Below, piece after piece: positions 9,701 to 17,823 of a stretch of DNA of 64,000 bases. A program made the translations under genes and the position numbers. The stretch comes from Dehalococcoidia bacterium UBA2991. GTDB taxonomy: Bacteria; Chloroflexota; Dehalococcoidia; Tepidiformales; Tepidiformaceae. Under the pieces are notes generated by a model, which made no database searches, was not told the DNA's origin, and saw nothing but the letters and a program-made list of their open reading frames with translations. The stretch is from the NCBI GenBank assembly GCA_002346645.1, contig DEAD01000013.1, positions 103,260 to 167,259 of the forward strand. The letters are read 5' to 3'. Every line of letters starts with the position of its first letter. The first letter of the stretch is position 1.

Positions 9701-9939
9701 TCCCATGGCGTGGATTCCGCTAGCTGAGGGCCAGCCTTGAAGTATTCAGCTGCTGATTCCCACGAACGGAGGCTAATCGCCATTAGGTCCAGACCAGCCT
9801 GAGACCAACCCTCTAGTTGCGTCGGCGTCAATCGCGACTCGAGGGCACGTAAGCTGCCCTCATAAGCTTCAAAAAGTGGCTCGGGGAAACCTTCAAAACG
9901 ATTACGATTACGGACAAGAAGAACGCCTGCAACACTCAT
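6715..9939 (-). CDS. giant NorD/CbbO-like VWA domain protein
   Basis: A 1074-residue protein. The first 350 residues or so are helical and repeat-like (recurring patterns such as APEVL and an aromatic/leucine face), the middle contains a long acidic stretch (about residues 595-730), and the last 230 residues are a von Willebrand A domain with the MIDAS motif DMSAS near residue 855, TRMGPA and LSDGRPQD. This layout matches NorD and CbbO, which work with a MoxR ATPase (NorQ, CbbQ) to insert metal or remodel large enzymes. The MoxR partner is encoded 91 bp upstream. No nitric-oxide reductase or Rubisco is in the window, so the client is unknown. Confidence 0.85.
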   Translation of the reverse strand: MSVAGVLLVRNRNRFEGFPEPLFEAYEGSLRALESRLTPTQLEGWSQAGLDLMAISLRSWESAAEYFKAGPQLAESTPWEIYEQLAREANDLTEQSAPLAVSFLRSAPQTLSHIGPNHLAQWADFGRRLYKGNWKSSSLAAQFYDAGPDLFSTSRVSHAGRLVVFLDELARHSYELASACLTAAPEVLARLENTDRMPFLTFGVELAQTSWADSRLFFDRGVPLIQRVHGPVRERYLTLAAQVARDHSRSVFQYFEDAAQALGDVEPEDHGAVIELAEQLVPHSAYAAMDFITNAPEVLGKVRIDELAAWQDHGLGILASSREGGEAYFRLQSSRGEEVLDTLSARVELSKVGDILRLYAKALTGKDISIHAAAVLTEKGIGWVDEERASTEGTTIYLPEVMERYRNKEENFASVKVFTTHQAAHLEFESFSFGFERASTLFEDLRPTIPEDSNTKPATEIERFFDLFPDRTLASDLHEIAEDARIDAAIKRNYAGIRRALMRMQHEELAHRPEVSELPLRQAFVENLVRVSLDGVEAVRWPAEQQESMSSGVAILQRLNAENATPEDAAEATLRLYQLAMSIRNERDESDEDWESLPDVDQESLQLDMSELGGEGAPMEMGEPQDGEADYESPQDIDFRGDFKPELVQLLMKLRDDAEMGDAGQISPDQLTEEQLKELLEKSAEIDLDTLLEGDLQNSTGMFLSNLLKEAGTPTLDSEGQSDQPLSDLSTGGEEADEPLEPIVTTHYYDEWDFRAQDYKPRWCAVKEAALEEGGEEFYDETLREYAALVAQTRKQFELMKPELFRKIKKLSDGEDVELDPAIEWMIDIRTGVSPSDKIYWRRNKVERDVAIAFLLDMSASTDEEIARRDQQYDESDDDPRKYLSWWVTKRRQELAAPPKRIIDLEKEATVLLITALETIGDEYGIYGFSGYGRDNVEFFVIKDFDERFGDQIKKRIDKVTPIRSTRMGPAIRHAIHKLRETEAKVRILVLLSDGRPQDHGYGRDRTEKEYAIHDTKQALNEAKREGITPFALTVDRAGHDYLKTMCEDMGYEVVGDIESLPRRLPALYRRLTE

Positions 9940-10030
9940 GAAACAGCGCCTAGATTTAACGTCCGGGACGGCAGGGCAGGCGAGTGCCCCCCTCGCTCCC
10001 GTGCATACTCCAAATGGAGAGGATTGGCGA

Positions 10031-10939
10031 TCACTCGAAGATGGATGTCACCACCTCTTCGATGCTGCGCTGTACCTCAAGGTCGTCGGTAAGTGCCCAG
10101 GTAACACCTACCTGGGCTGCACGCCTGGGCTCGATTCCCCGCTCTATTAGACGCCCCGCATAGATTAGAAGGCGCGTGCTTACACCCTCGCTAAGACCAT
10201 GTTCCTTTAGGTTACGTACTTTCTCTCCGAGCTTGGCAAGCTCAATGGCCACAGCAGGGTCCACACCGGATTCATGGGAGATTATCTCCGCCTCCTGATC
10301 CCGAGTGGGATAGGTAAACTCAACCGAGATGAAGCGCTGGCGGGTCGAGTGCTTCAGGTCCTTTAGCGCACTCTGATAGCCGGGATTGTAGGAGATGACA
10401 AGCAGAAAGCCATTAGCAGCCTCAACAACCTGTCCCAACTTCTCGATGGGAAGAAGCCGTCGGTAGTCTGTTAGCGGGTGAATAAGGACAGTGGTGTCCT
10501 TACGGGCCTCCACTACCTCATCGAGATAACAGATAGCGCCAGTCTTAACCGCCCTAGTAAGAGGACCATCGATCCAGCGTGTGCCATCGGTATCCAGCAG
10601 GTAGCGCCCCACAAGATCACTGGCCGTAAGATCTTCGTGACACGCAACCGTTACGAAAGGCCGTGGCCCTTCATCGTTCTCAGGTGCTTCTCCACCTTGG
10701 GAGATCCGCGTCACAGGCCTGCCGAGACGCCAAGACATGTATTCGACAAACCGAGTCTTTCCACAGCCCGTTGGACCTTTGAGGAGAACAGGAATGCGCT
10801 GCTCAAAGGCGGCCTCGAAAAGCTCCACTTCGTCCCCTAGGGGAAGGTAGTACGGCTCTTCGCTGACAGTGAATTCCTCGGCAGCAAGGACAAGCCCCCC
10901 TGGGGCCGTTACTTCGGTAGTAGTTGGTGCTTCAGCCAA
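10031..10939 (-). CDS. MoxR-family AAA ATPase (NorQ/CbbQ type)
   Basis: A AAA+ ATPase with Walker A GPTGCGKT at about residues 56-63, Walker B AICYLDEV and a sensor region NPGYQSALKDL, close to NorQ/CbbQ/NirQ. Such proteins form rings that work with a VWA partner to activate or assemble a client enzyme. The open frame extends to 11014 inside coaE; I prefer TTG 10939, which overlaps the coaE stop, has AGAGG about 8 bases upstream, and starts just before the conserved domain (302 residues). It is followed by the VWA gene, its expected partner. Client unknown. Confidence 0.9.
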   Translation of the reverse strand: MAEAPTTTEVTAPGGLVLAAEEFTVSEEPYYLPLGDEVELFEAAFEQRIPVLLKGPTGCGKTRFVEYMSWRLGRPVTRISQGGEAPENDEGPRPFVTVACHEDLTASDLVGRYLLDTDGTRWIDGPLTRAVKTGAICYLDEVVEARKDTTVLIHPLTDYRRLLPIEKLGQVVEAANGFLLVISYNPGYQSALKDLKHSTRQRFISVEFTYPTRDQEAEIISHESGVDPAVAIELAKLGEKVRNLKEHGLSEGVSTRLLIYAGRLIERGIEPRRAAQVGVTWALTDDLEVQRSIEEVVTSIFE

Positions 10940-11555
10940 TCGTCTGCCTCTCTGTACCGCTATTTGTGCGCAGGGCCTGCCATACAGCCTTGATTCTGTC
11001 AGCAAGCTCTTCACGCGTACCGTTGTTCTCTATTACCACGCTAGCTATAGCGATTCGCTCCTCATTAGAGAGCTGCGAATCGATACGAGCCCGCGCAGCA
11101 GTTTCGTCAAGCCCATTCCGTTCCGCAAGCCGGGCCACAGCAATATCCACCTCGACTGTCGTGACCCAAACTTCATCTACCATGTCTTGCCAGCCGGCCT
11201 CCAAAAGGACTGCTGCTTCAAGCAGGGCAATTTTAGTACCAGCCACCTCAAGGTCGGATAGCTCTTGTGATGCGAGCGCCCGAATACCAGGCCAGACAAT
11301 ATCGGTTAGCCGCGTCAACTCTTCCGGCTTACCAAATACTTTGCCGCCCAGCGCTCGCCGGTCGATACTGCCATCCGCAGCCACAATGTCACTACCAAAG
11401 GCGTCCACGACATCGGCAAAGGTACTGGTACCGGGATCGTAGGTACGGTGCCCCAGGATGTCTGCGTCAATGACAGGAACGCCCTGCTCCCGAAAGAACT
11501 CCGCTACGGTCGATTTCCCGCTGGCAATGCCGCCAGTCAGGCCGATGGTGTGCAC
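10932..11555 (-). CDS. coaE: dephospho-CoA kinase
   Basis: CoaE phosphorylates the 3'-hydroxyl of dephospho-CoA, the last step of coenzyme A synthesis. The 207-residue protein begins with the P-loop TGGIASGKST and has DADILGH and the LLEAAVLLEAGW block of the family. GTG 11555 is preceded by GGGAG at good spacing. Its stop overlaps the likely TTG start of the MoxR gene, so the housekeeping gene seems to lead the moxR-VWA-phosphatase unit. Nothing in the protein looks unusual. Confidence 0.93.
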   Translation of the reverse strand: MHTIGLTGGIASGKSTVAEFFREQGVPVIDADILGHRTYDPGTSTFADVVDAFGSDIVAADGSIDRRALGGKVFGKPEELTRLTDIVWPGIRALASQELSDLEVAGTKIALLEAAVLLEAGWQDMVDEVWVTTVEVDIAVARLAERNGLDETAARARIDSQLSNEERIAIASVVIENNGTREELADRIKAVWQALRTNSGTERQTIG

Positions 11556-11581
11556 ACGCTCACTCCCGATCCAGTTGGGGA

Positions 11582-11598
11582 CTCCCTGAAACAGGGAG
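11582..11598. other. short perfect hairpin between hxlR-type gene and coaE
   Basis: A 7-bp perfect inverted repeat (CTCCCTG / CAGGGAG) with a 3-base loop lies in the 98-bp gap between the regulator stop and the coaE start. There is no run of T on either side in either direction, so it is a weak terminator candidate at best; it may be an RNA hairpin upstream of coaE. Confidence 0.35.
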
Positions 11599-11653
11599 GA
11601 TACTGGGCTAGGGTCAGGCGGGGCAAACTCCAGAGCCTAGGCAGATGCCTTCC

Positions 11654-12076
11654 TCACGCTGGAACAATCCGTATCTGCGACCTAGGAGCAGACCGGTCAC
11701 AGGTTGGGCACCGGTACACAACATCGACCCCGTGCCCACATCGGTCATCGACAATGGAGAGGTCATGGTCGGTATGGCGCTCTCCCCAAGTAGCAAGAGC
11801 ACCCACAACCACGCCCAATGAGTGCCCCTTAGAGGTGAGGAAATACTCCGACCGCGGCGGGTGTTTGCTATAGAGACGCCGGTCAACCAGCCCCTCTTCC
11901 TCAAGCAGCTTGATCCTAGCCGAAAGAACACTGCTGGTGATTCCCTCGACAGATCGGCCCAATTCGCTAAAGCGAGCGTTCCCCTTCAGCAGATCCCTAA
12001 CAATCAGGAGCGTCCACCGATCACCAACAAGGTCAAGGGTAGAGGCTACGGGGCAACGAACGCTCCGCGAAAACAT
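11654..12076 (-). CDS. HxlR-family winged-helix transcriptional regulator
   Basis: A 140-residue regulator. The N-terminal CPVASTLDLVGDRWTLLI is the HxlR signature including the conserved cysteine, followed by the recognition helix region (SVLSARIKLLEEEGL) and the wing (YFLTSKG). The C-terminus adds a cysteine/histidine motif (CGHG, then CPTC) that could bind zinc. ATG 12076 follows a G-rich ribosome site. It is divergent from fbiC with 57 bp between starts, so it probably regulates itself and may control fbiC; this is inference from position. HxlR proteins often sense aldehydes, quinones or redox stress. Confidence 0.88.
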   Translation of the reverse strand: MFSRSVRCPVASTLDLVGDRWTLLIVRDLLKGNARFSELGRSVEGITSSVLSARIKLLEEEGLVDRRLYSKHPPRSEYFLTSKGHSLGVVVGALATWGERHTDHDLSIVDDRCGHGVDVVYRCPTCDRSAPRSQIRIVPA

Positions 12077-12133
12077 GATCCCCCCCCAGTCGCTTGTGAC
12101 GAGCTAGTAAGTCGTATTGTACTATCAACTTCA

Positions 12134-14563
12134 ATGCGGGATACAACAGAAGCTGTTCTTGCCAGAGCTCTTGCAGGAAAAAGCCCTTCAAGCGAAGAAG
12201 GCCTAGACCTCGCGGGAGAAACGGACCTTGCGGCCCTCACCGCAGCGGCGGCCGCCATCCGCGACCAGGCCCACAATCACGTTATCTCCTTCTCGCGCAA
12301 TATTTTCATTCCACTTACGAAGCTTTGCCGCGACGTCTGCCATTACTGCACATTTGCCCAACCACCCAAGCCAGGCGAACGGGCCTACATGAGCATCGAG
12401 GAAGTGTTGGAGATAGCAAAGGCAGGAGCTGCCGTAGGGTGCACAGAGGCACTTTTTACTCTCGGAGACAAACCCGAACTACGTTACAAAGTAGCCCGCG
12501 AAGAACTGGCTGAGCTTGGTCATAAAACGACAATCTCATACTTAGCGGAAGTAGCAGGCATCGTAGCAGCGGAAACAGGACTGCTCCCCCATGCAAATCC
12601 CGGCGTTATGGGAAGGGAGGACATCGCCCTTCTTCGAAACGTCTCAGTTTCCCAAGGCATTATGTTAGAAAGCTCTTCGTCCCGATTACTACAAAAAGGG
12701 CAGGTGCACTACGGCTCCCCTGACAAAAACCCCGCTGCCCGCTTAGAGACCATTCGGCTAGCAGGAGAGCTTCAGGTGCCTTTCACCTCAGGCATCCTAA
12801 TCGGCATCGGAGAAACCCGGCTGGAACGCGTTGAGTCTTTACTGGCATTGCGCAAAGAGCATCAGTTACATGGACACATCCAGGAGCTGATCATCCAGAA
12901 TTTCCGGGCCAAGCCCGATACGAAAATGGCCAATGCACCAGAACCTGACTTCGAAGAGTTACTGTGGACGCTCGCGATCGCGCGCATTCTTTTCGGGCCA
13001 GAAATCGGTGTACAGGCACCACCCAACCTTATGCCTGACTCTTACACAAAGCTGGTGGAGGCAGGCCTAAGCGATTGGGGGGGCGTATCGCCTATTACTA
13101 TCGACCACGTTAATCCAGAAGCTCCCTGGCCCCAACTGGAGGAGCTCCGCTTCCAGACTGAGGAAGCTGGCCATCATCTCGCCGAAAGGCTAGCTGTTTA
13201 CCCAGCCTACGCGAAGGAAAGCAGCCGCTGGCAGAACCCAGAGATAGCAACACAGGTTTTGCAATCCATGGATGCAGACGGCTTCGCGCGGGAAGGTGAG
13301 TGGGCCCCAGGAGCCGTACTAGAACCACCTGCCGGTTACGACTTCCCGCGAAAAGCACCTAGAGGGCTTCCTCCAACCTCACCCCTGCCAGCATTGGTTT
13401 CGAAGGCAAGACGAGGCGAAGGGCTTGAGGAAGCCGAGATTGCCCGGCTCTTCGAGGTACGCGGAGACGAATTTGACTATGTCTGCGCAGCCGCGGATGA
13501 GCTCCGCGCGGAGATTTCCGGCGAGACCGTGCAGTACGTGGTGAACCGCAACATCAACTACACCAACATCTGTTACTTCAAATGCCAGTTCTGCGCCTTC
13601 TCAAAAGGAAAGCTGAGCGAAAACCTGCGAGGCAAGCCCTACGACCTCGGCCTAGATGAAGTCGTGCGTCGAGCACGAGAGGCGTGGGACCGAGGGGCGA
13701 CCGAGGTCTGCATGCAAGGCGGAATTCATCCCGATTACACGGGAGCCACTTACTTAGAGATCTGCAAAGCAGTTAAGGACGAGCTCCCAGACATGCATGT
13801 CCACGCTTTCTCCCCATTAGAAGTGCACCAGGGAGCGGAGACGCTCGACATTCCTGTGCCAGAGTTCCTCAGGCAACTCAAAGCCTCAGGATTAGGGACG
13901 CTACCAGGCACTGCCGCAGAGATCCTCGACGACGAGGTACGCAACACTCTTTGCCCAGACAAACTCAGTACTGAACAGTGGCTAGAAGTAGTAGGAGCAG
14001 CGCACGAAGCAGGATTTACCACTACATCGACGGTAATGTACGGACACATCGACGGACCTGTCTCTTGGGCAAGACACCTTCTACGTCTTCGGGAACTGCA
14101 GAACCGAACCGGCGGCATCACCGAGTTCGTACCGCTGCCATTCGTTCATATGGAAGCACCCATCTACTTAAAGGGTAAAGCGCGCAAGGGCCCCACCTGG
14201 CGCGAAGCGATCCTCATGCACGCCGTTTCAAGGCTAGCCCTCCATCCTTTGATTACCAACATCCAGGTTTCGTGGGTGAAAATGGGCTCAGCAGGCTCAA
14301 AGGCCTGCCTGCAAGCAGGCGCAAATGACATGGGGGGCACGCTGATGAACGAGAGCATTAGTCGCGCAGCTGGAGCAAGCCATGGACAAGAGATGTCTCC
14401 CGAAGCAATGGACGAGTTGATCACTGATATCGGACGGCAGCCCCGCCAACGGACCACCACTTATGGAACACCCCCGGAAGAACGCCAACTGTCTTCCTAT
14501 GGCGCCAACGAACTCACACCAATTGTTCTAACCCCAGCTAAGAAGTACGCCCGCTCTCGTTAG
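12134..14563 (+). CDS. fbiC: FbiC: fused CofG-CofH, 7,8-didemethyl-8-hydroxy-5-deazariboflavin (FO) synthase
   Basis: A two-domain radical SAM enzyme (809 residues) that makes FO, the chromophore of coenzyme F420, from a flavin-pathway pyrimidine and tyrosine. The CofG half carries its cluster motif CRDVCHYC with cysteines at 65, 69 and 72; the CofH half carries CYFKCQFC with cysteines at 480, 484 and 487. GIGET and FVPLPFVH are further family motifs. I place the start at ATG 12134, since longer forms would run over the divergent regulator. No clear Shine-Dalgarno precedes it. Its 3' end overlaps the opposite-strand methyltransferase by 26 bp. It explains the several F420-type oxidoreductases nearby. 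Confidence 0.95.
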   Translation: MRDTTEAVLARALAGKSPSSEEGLDLAGETDLAALTAAAAAIRDQAHNHVISFSRNIFIPLTKLCRDVCHYCTFAQPPKPGERAYMSIEEVLEIAKAGAAVGCTEALFTLGDKPELRYKVAREELAELGHKTTISYLAEVAGIVAAETGLLPHANPGVMGREDIALLRNVSVSQGIMLESSSSRLLQKGQVHYGSPDKNPAARLETIRLAGELQVPFTSGILIGIGETRLERVESLLALRKEHQLHGHIQELIIQNFRAKPDTKMANAPEPDFEELLWTLAIARILFGPEIGVQAPPNLMPDSYTKLVEAGLSDWGGVSPITIDHVNPEAPWPQLEELRFQTEEAGHHLAERLAVYPAYAKESSRWQNPEIATQVLQSMDADGFAREGEWAPGAVLEPPAGYDFPRKAPRGLPPTSPLPALVSKARRGEGLEEAEIARLFEVRGDEFDYVCAAADELRAEISGETVQYVVNRNINYTNICYFKCQFCAFSKGKLSENLRGKPYDLGLDEVVRRAREAWDRGATEVCMQGGIHPDYTGATYLEICKAVKDELPDMHVHAFSPLEVHQGAETLDIPVPEFLRQLKASGLGTLPGTAAEILDDEVRNTLCPDKLSTEQWLEVVGAAHEAGFTTTSTVMYGHIDGPVSWARHLLRLRELQNRTGGITEFVPLPFVHMEAPIYLKGKARKGPTWREAILMHAVSRLALHPLITNIQVSWVKMGSAGSKACLQAGANDMGGTLMNESISRAAGASHGQEMSPEAMDELITDIGRQPRQRTTTYGTPPEERQLSSYGANELTPIVLTPAKKYARSR

Positions 14564-15428
14564 CTGTTTGCTGCGGGGGCACCCAGCTTACGATTCCAAG
14601 AACCCCTACGTCTGCGTTGAACTCGATTCCTCCACCTTCCATATGAACGTGCTGGGGCACTATTTTCCGAAGTTGCTCATCCAGCGAAGTCCCTTCAGAG
14701 ATCCAGAGCTGCTGGCGAAGAAAGTGCAAAATGTCTTCCTCAGTTTGGTAAGCAATACCTCCATGCTCAACGAATGAGACTTCACAAAGTCGCCCGCGAG
14801 AGAGCTGTAATGCAAGGAACTCCGACAGCGCCGGCAGTGGTTCCCGAGGCTCACCATAAATTGCCTCCCAAAAGGGATCAGCTCGAACGGGCGGAGGACG
14901 GCTAAGCATCACAGCAACGCAGAGTCGTTCTGCAGTTTCTTCCATTGCTTCAAGGAAAGGACCAAATGCTTCGATGTCATAGCCTACGTGGCAGATTAGG
15001 GCGACATCAGCTCGAAGAGGGTGGTCATAGGGCCAGCTCGCTTCAACAACCCGAATATTGTCTATTTGGTACTCCTCTATTCCTTCCCTCAGCACTTCGC
15101 GCATTCCCTCAGAGGGCTCAAGCGCAATAACCTCACCAGCATGTCGGGCTAACGGTAGGGCGTAACGCCCGCCCCCGGCGCCGATATCCAACACAGTCTC
15201 ACCAGGCCGGATAAGAGCACGCAGTGCGTCGAGGGTTGCATCTCCATCGCGGTATGGATCGGCGCGAAAAAAGGATGAGACAGGAGCATAGAAGTCGCCC
15301 CCTTTCCGCAAGGCTAGTCGACGATGCTCCACCTGCTCACGGTTGCGCCGAACACGATCACTCCAAGCACTAAGGAGAGCCGAAGCATCGGGAGGCAAGA
15401 AATCACTCACAGAACCAGGCTCCCACAT
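14538..15428 (-). CDS. class I SAM-dependent methyltransferase
   Basis: A 296-residue protein with SAM-binding motif I VLDIGAGGGRYALPLA at about residues 99-114 and the acidic end of strand 2 (IALEPSEGM). Motif VALICHVGYDIEAFGPF is the post-I region. Substrate cannot be told; the fold covers small molecules and proteins. Overlaps the 3' end of fbiC tail-to-tail. ATG 15428 is chosen; an internal GTG a few codons later is an alternative. It is divergent from the rhodanese gene. Confidence 0.85.
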   Translation of the reverse strand: MWEPGSVSDFLPPDASALLSAWSDRVRRNREQVEHRRLALRKGGDFYAPVSSFFRADPYRDGDATLDALRALIRPGETVLDIGAGGGRYALPLARHAGEVIALEPSEGMREVLREGIEEYQIDNIRVVEASWPYDHPLRADVALICHVGYDIEAFGPFLEAMEETAERLCVAVMLSRPPPVRADPFWEAIYGEPREPLPALSEFLALQLSRGRLCEVSFVEHGGIAYQTEEDILHFLRQQLWISEGTSLDEQLRKIVPQHVHMEGGGIEFNADVGVLGIVSWVPPQQTANESGRTS

Positions 15429-15514
15429 CTCTCAAAAGTTCACCAGGCAGGGGCGGGAATCATGTATCCCATGCTAGGCTGCACCTCACAACGCACACGA
15501 GTGAGGCTGCTCCA

Positions 15515-15868
15515 GTGGCTACCAAAGATCCACGAGAACCATTCACGAGAATTTCGATAGACGAAGCTAAGGAAAAACTAGACAACGGCGATGCTGTAAT
15601 GGTCGACGTACGTGACCCCCACGAATACGTAGAGGTACACGCAAAAGGCGTACGCCTTATTCCAGTAAATACGGTGATGACCGAGCTGAAACAAATCCGT
15701 GACTTCGCGGGAGACAAAAAGGAAGTGCTGTTCATTTGCAAAATGGGTGGCCGCAGTGCGCTGGCAGCCGAATATGCCACAGCAGCGGGACTCGACGACC
15801 TTGAGCTTTTCAACGTTGAGGGCGGAACAGATGCTTGGGCAGGCGCAGGCCTTCCCACAGGCGACTAA
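15515..15868 (+). CDS. rhodanese-like domain protein
   Basis: A single-domain rhodanese of 117 residues. The start of the fold reads VDVRDPHEYVEVH and the active-site loop is CKMGGRSA with the persulfide-forming cysteine near residue 74. Such proteins carry sulfane sulfur between enzymes in the cytoplasm, for instance in thiolation or detoxification. GTG 15515 is the start that gives the usual short N-terminus. The loop has six residues, as in sulfur-transfer rather than phosphatase rhodaneses. It lies upstream of the sigma factor but separated from it by its own promoter-like region. Confidence 0.88.
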   Translation: MATKDPREPFTRISIDEAKEKLDNGDAVMVDVRDPHEYVEVHAKGVRLIPVNTVMTELKQIRDFAGDKKEVLFICKMGGRSALAAEYATAAGLDDLELFNVEGGTDAWAGAGLPTGD

Positions 15869-15949
15869 TCGCACTTAATCAACAGACCTGCTAAACGGGA
15901 CCTATCTCGGGCTTAGTTTCGAAGTGGATAGCATTAATTGGCCGATGGT

Positions 15950-16013
15950 CTTCGGTTCAACCCCCATTTGGCATATAATTGGGGTGGCTCTCTTTGCCAG
16001 AGAGCCATCCCAA
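15950..16013 (+). promoter_or_regulatory. predicted sigma-factor gene promoter with overlapping hairpin
   Basis: A perfect -10 hexamer TATAAT is at 15974-15979. The -35 region 17 bp upstream (TTCGGT, 15951-15956) is poor. The -10 runs directly into an inverted repeat with 14-bp arms (15979-15992 and 16000-16013), one position being a G-T pair, around a 7-base loop. The transcript would start within or just before this hairpin, leaving it at the 5' end of the sigma factor mRNA. It has no T tail, so a terminator for the rhodanese gene is less likely. Confidence 0.55.
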
Positions 16014-16042
16014 TTCCACCATCGGGGGTACCTGTCAGCCGC

Positions 16043-17683
16043 ATGAGCGACGAAACGTTGACCGACCAAACTTCTTCCACTAACGCCGATGCAATGATCG
16101 GAAGCGTCCTCAGCCGGCTCTCCAGCGGCGAATTCGACGAACGCCGCGACGAAGAAGGGGAAGACTCCGGAACCGCTACCGCTACTCAAGACCCAGAAGA
16201 CAAGGATGAAAAGGATCTCGACGACAGCGAGGAGGAGGAAGAAGAAACTGTCGCACTCCTCACCGAGGAGTCCGAGGGAATAGATGACCCCGTCCGGATG
16301 TACCTCCGCGAAATCGGGAAGGTCTATCTGCTTACCGCAGATGACGAAAAACATCTTGCTCGACAGATGGAAGAGGGCATCCACCTGCGCGACATCGAAA
16401 AGGCTTATGTAGACGCATTTGGTCATCCTCCCTCCGCCTCACGCGTAGCAGTGACCTTGCTCGAACAATTTGCGGAGCTCCAGCCGATCTACAAGGCTGC
16501 CCTCTATTACGTGGACCGTTACGACAAAGTTATCGCGGGCCAGACACCCCCAGAAGGAAACGACGAAGACTGGCCGCCAAGAGAACCAAAGTGGCGCGCA
16601 CCTGAGGCTGAGGGCCATCAGCTTATGCGCAGAAGCCTCGCGGAGAATATCGGTGACGATCAGTTCCGTGGCCTTATAGACCGGGAGCTGGAGCTCCCCT
16701 TCCGCACATATTGCATGAAGCGCCTCCGCAAGGATGAGGAGACCATTCATCACGCCATTATCTCCCTCTCCATCGTCACCCATATCCTGACCCCAGACCT
16801 TTTCTTACAAATGGCTGAGGAAGCAGGAGGCGAGGACCAGCTAGTTCCTCCAGCAGAAGGCTTGATCGAAAAAATCACAGCGCTTGAGGACCGGCTGCGT
16901 TACCACTTCGACACAATCAAACACAACGGCGACAAAGCAGAGCGCCGCCTAACAGAAGCCAACCTGCGGCTAGTAGTTTCGGTAGCCAAGAAATATATCG
17001 GCCGAGGAATGTCGCTTCTAGATCTTATCCAAGAAGGAAACATCGGCCTCATCCGAGCGGTAGAGAAGTTCGACTATCGCAAGGGTTACAAGTTCTCTAC
17101 GTATGCGACCTGGTGGATCCGTCAGGCAATTACGCGCGCTATCGCAGACCAAGCACGGACAATTCGCATTCCTGTCCACATGGTGGAAACGATTAACAAG
17201 CTCGTACGCGTCAGCAGACGGCTCGTACAGGAGTATGGCCGGGAACCTACCAGCGAAGAGATCGCACGAGGCATGGTGGAGAGTTCTAAGCAGGACTCCG
17301 CACATCAATTTTCGCCTGAGCGTATCAGGGAAATCCAAAAGGTCTCGCAGGAACCAGTTTCTCTGGAGACTCCAATCGGCGAAGAAGAAGACAGCCACCT
17401 TGGAGATTTCATTCAAGACGAGCGTGCCCTGGCTCCAGCCGATGCTGCTAGCCAACAGCTTTTGAGCGAGCAAGTCGAGGACGTCCTCGCAACGCTTACT
17501 AGTCGAGAGAGACGGGTACTCCAGCTGCGGTTCGGCCTCGAGGACGGTCGTAGCCGAACACTAGAAGAGGTCGGACGTGAGTTCAGCGTGACACGAGAGC
17601 GTATCCGCCAGATCGAAGCAAAGGCACTTCGCAAACTGCGACACCCCAGCCGGAGCCGTAAATTGAAAGACTACCTCGATTAG
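16043..17683 (+). CDS. rpoD: primary RNA polymerase sigma factor (sigma-70 / RpoD, SigA)
   Basis: A 546-residue group 1 sigma factor. An acidic N-terminal region of about 80 residues (run of Glu near residue 65) precedes region 1.2 (DPVRMYLREIGKVYLLT). Region 2 has LLDLIQEGNIGLIRAV and FSTYATWWIRQAI, which bind the -10 and core polymerase; region 4 ends with VTRERIRQIEAKALRKLR, the -35 reading helix. Between 1.2 and 2.1 is a long non-conserved insertion of nearly 190 residues. ATG 16043 begins MSDETL; earlier in-frame codons cross the promoter hairpin and are unlikely. Followed after 140 bp by a Nudix gene. Confidence 0.95.
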   Translation: MSDETLTDQTSSTNADAMIGSVLSRLSSGEFDERRDEEGEDSGTATATQDPEDKDEKDLDDSEEEEEETVALLTEESEGIDDPVRMYLREIGKVYLLTADDEKHLARQMEEGIHLRDIEKAYVDAFGHPPSASRVAVTLLEQFAELQPIYKAALYYVDRYDKVIAGQTPPEGNDEDWPPREPKWRAPEAEGHQLMRRSLAENIGDDQFRGLIDRELELPFRTYCMKRLRKDEETIHHAIISLSIVTHILTPDLFLQMAEEAGGEDQLVPPAEGLIEKITALEDRLRYHFDTIKHNGDKAERRLTEANLRLVVSVAKKYIGRGMSLLDLIQEGNIGLIRAVEKFDYRKGYKFSTYATWWIRQAITRAIADQARTIRIPVHMVETINKLVRVSRRLVQEYGREPTSEEIARGMVESSKQDSAHQFSPERIREIQKVSQEPVSLETPIGEEEDSHLGDFIQDERALAPADAASQQLLSEQVEDVLATLTSRERRVLQLRFGLEDGRSRTLEEVGREFSVTRERIRQIEAKALRKLRHPSRSRKLKDYLD

Positions 17684-17823
17684 CGGCCTCCATTACTACT
17701 CGACACACGCTGCAGATCGTCATTAGGAGCAGCCTTTTTAGTTTCAGGTAGGGGGCAAGACAGGGCCTCCGGGATCTCTTTGTTGACAGCTAACAAAGGC
17801 CTCACAAAAGGCCTGGAGGTTGC

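Noticed and set aside
10940..11014. N-terminal extension of the MoxR gene into coaE
   Set aside because: No ribosome site, overlaps coaE in another frame, and lies before the conserved domain; TTG 10939 is better supported.
17709..17739. GCTGC / GCAGC followed by CTTTTT after the sigma factor gene
   Set aside because: Only a 5-bp stem with a 15-base loop; too weak to list as a terminator.
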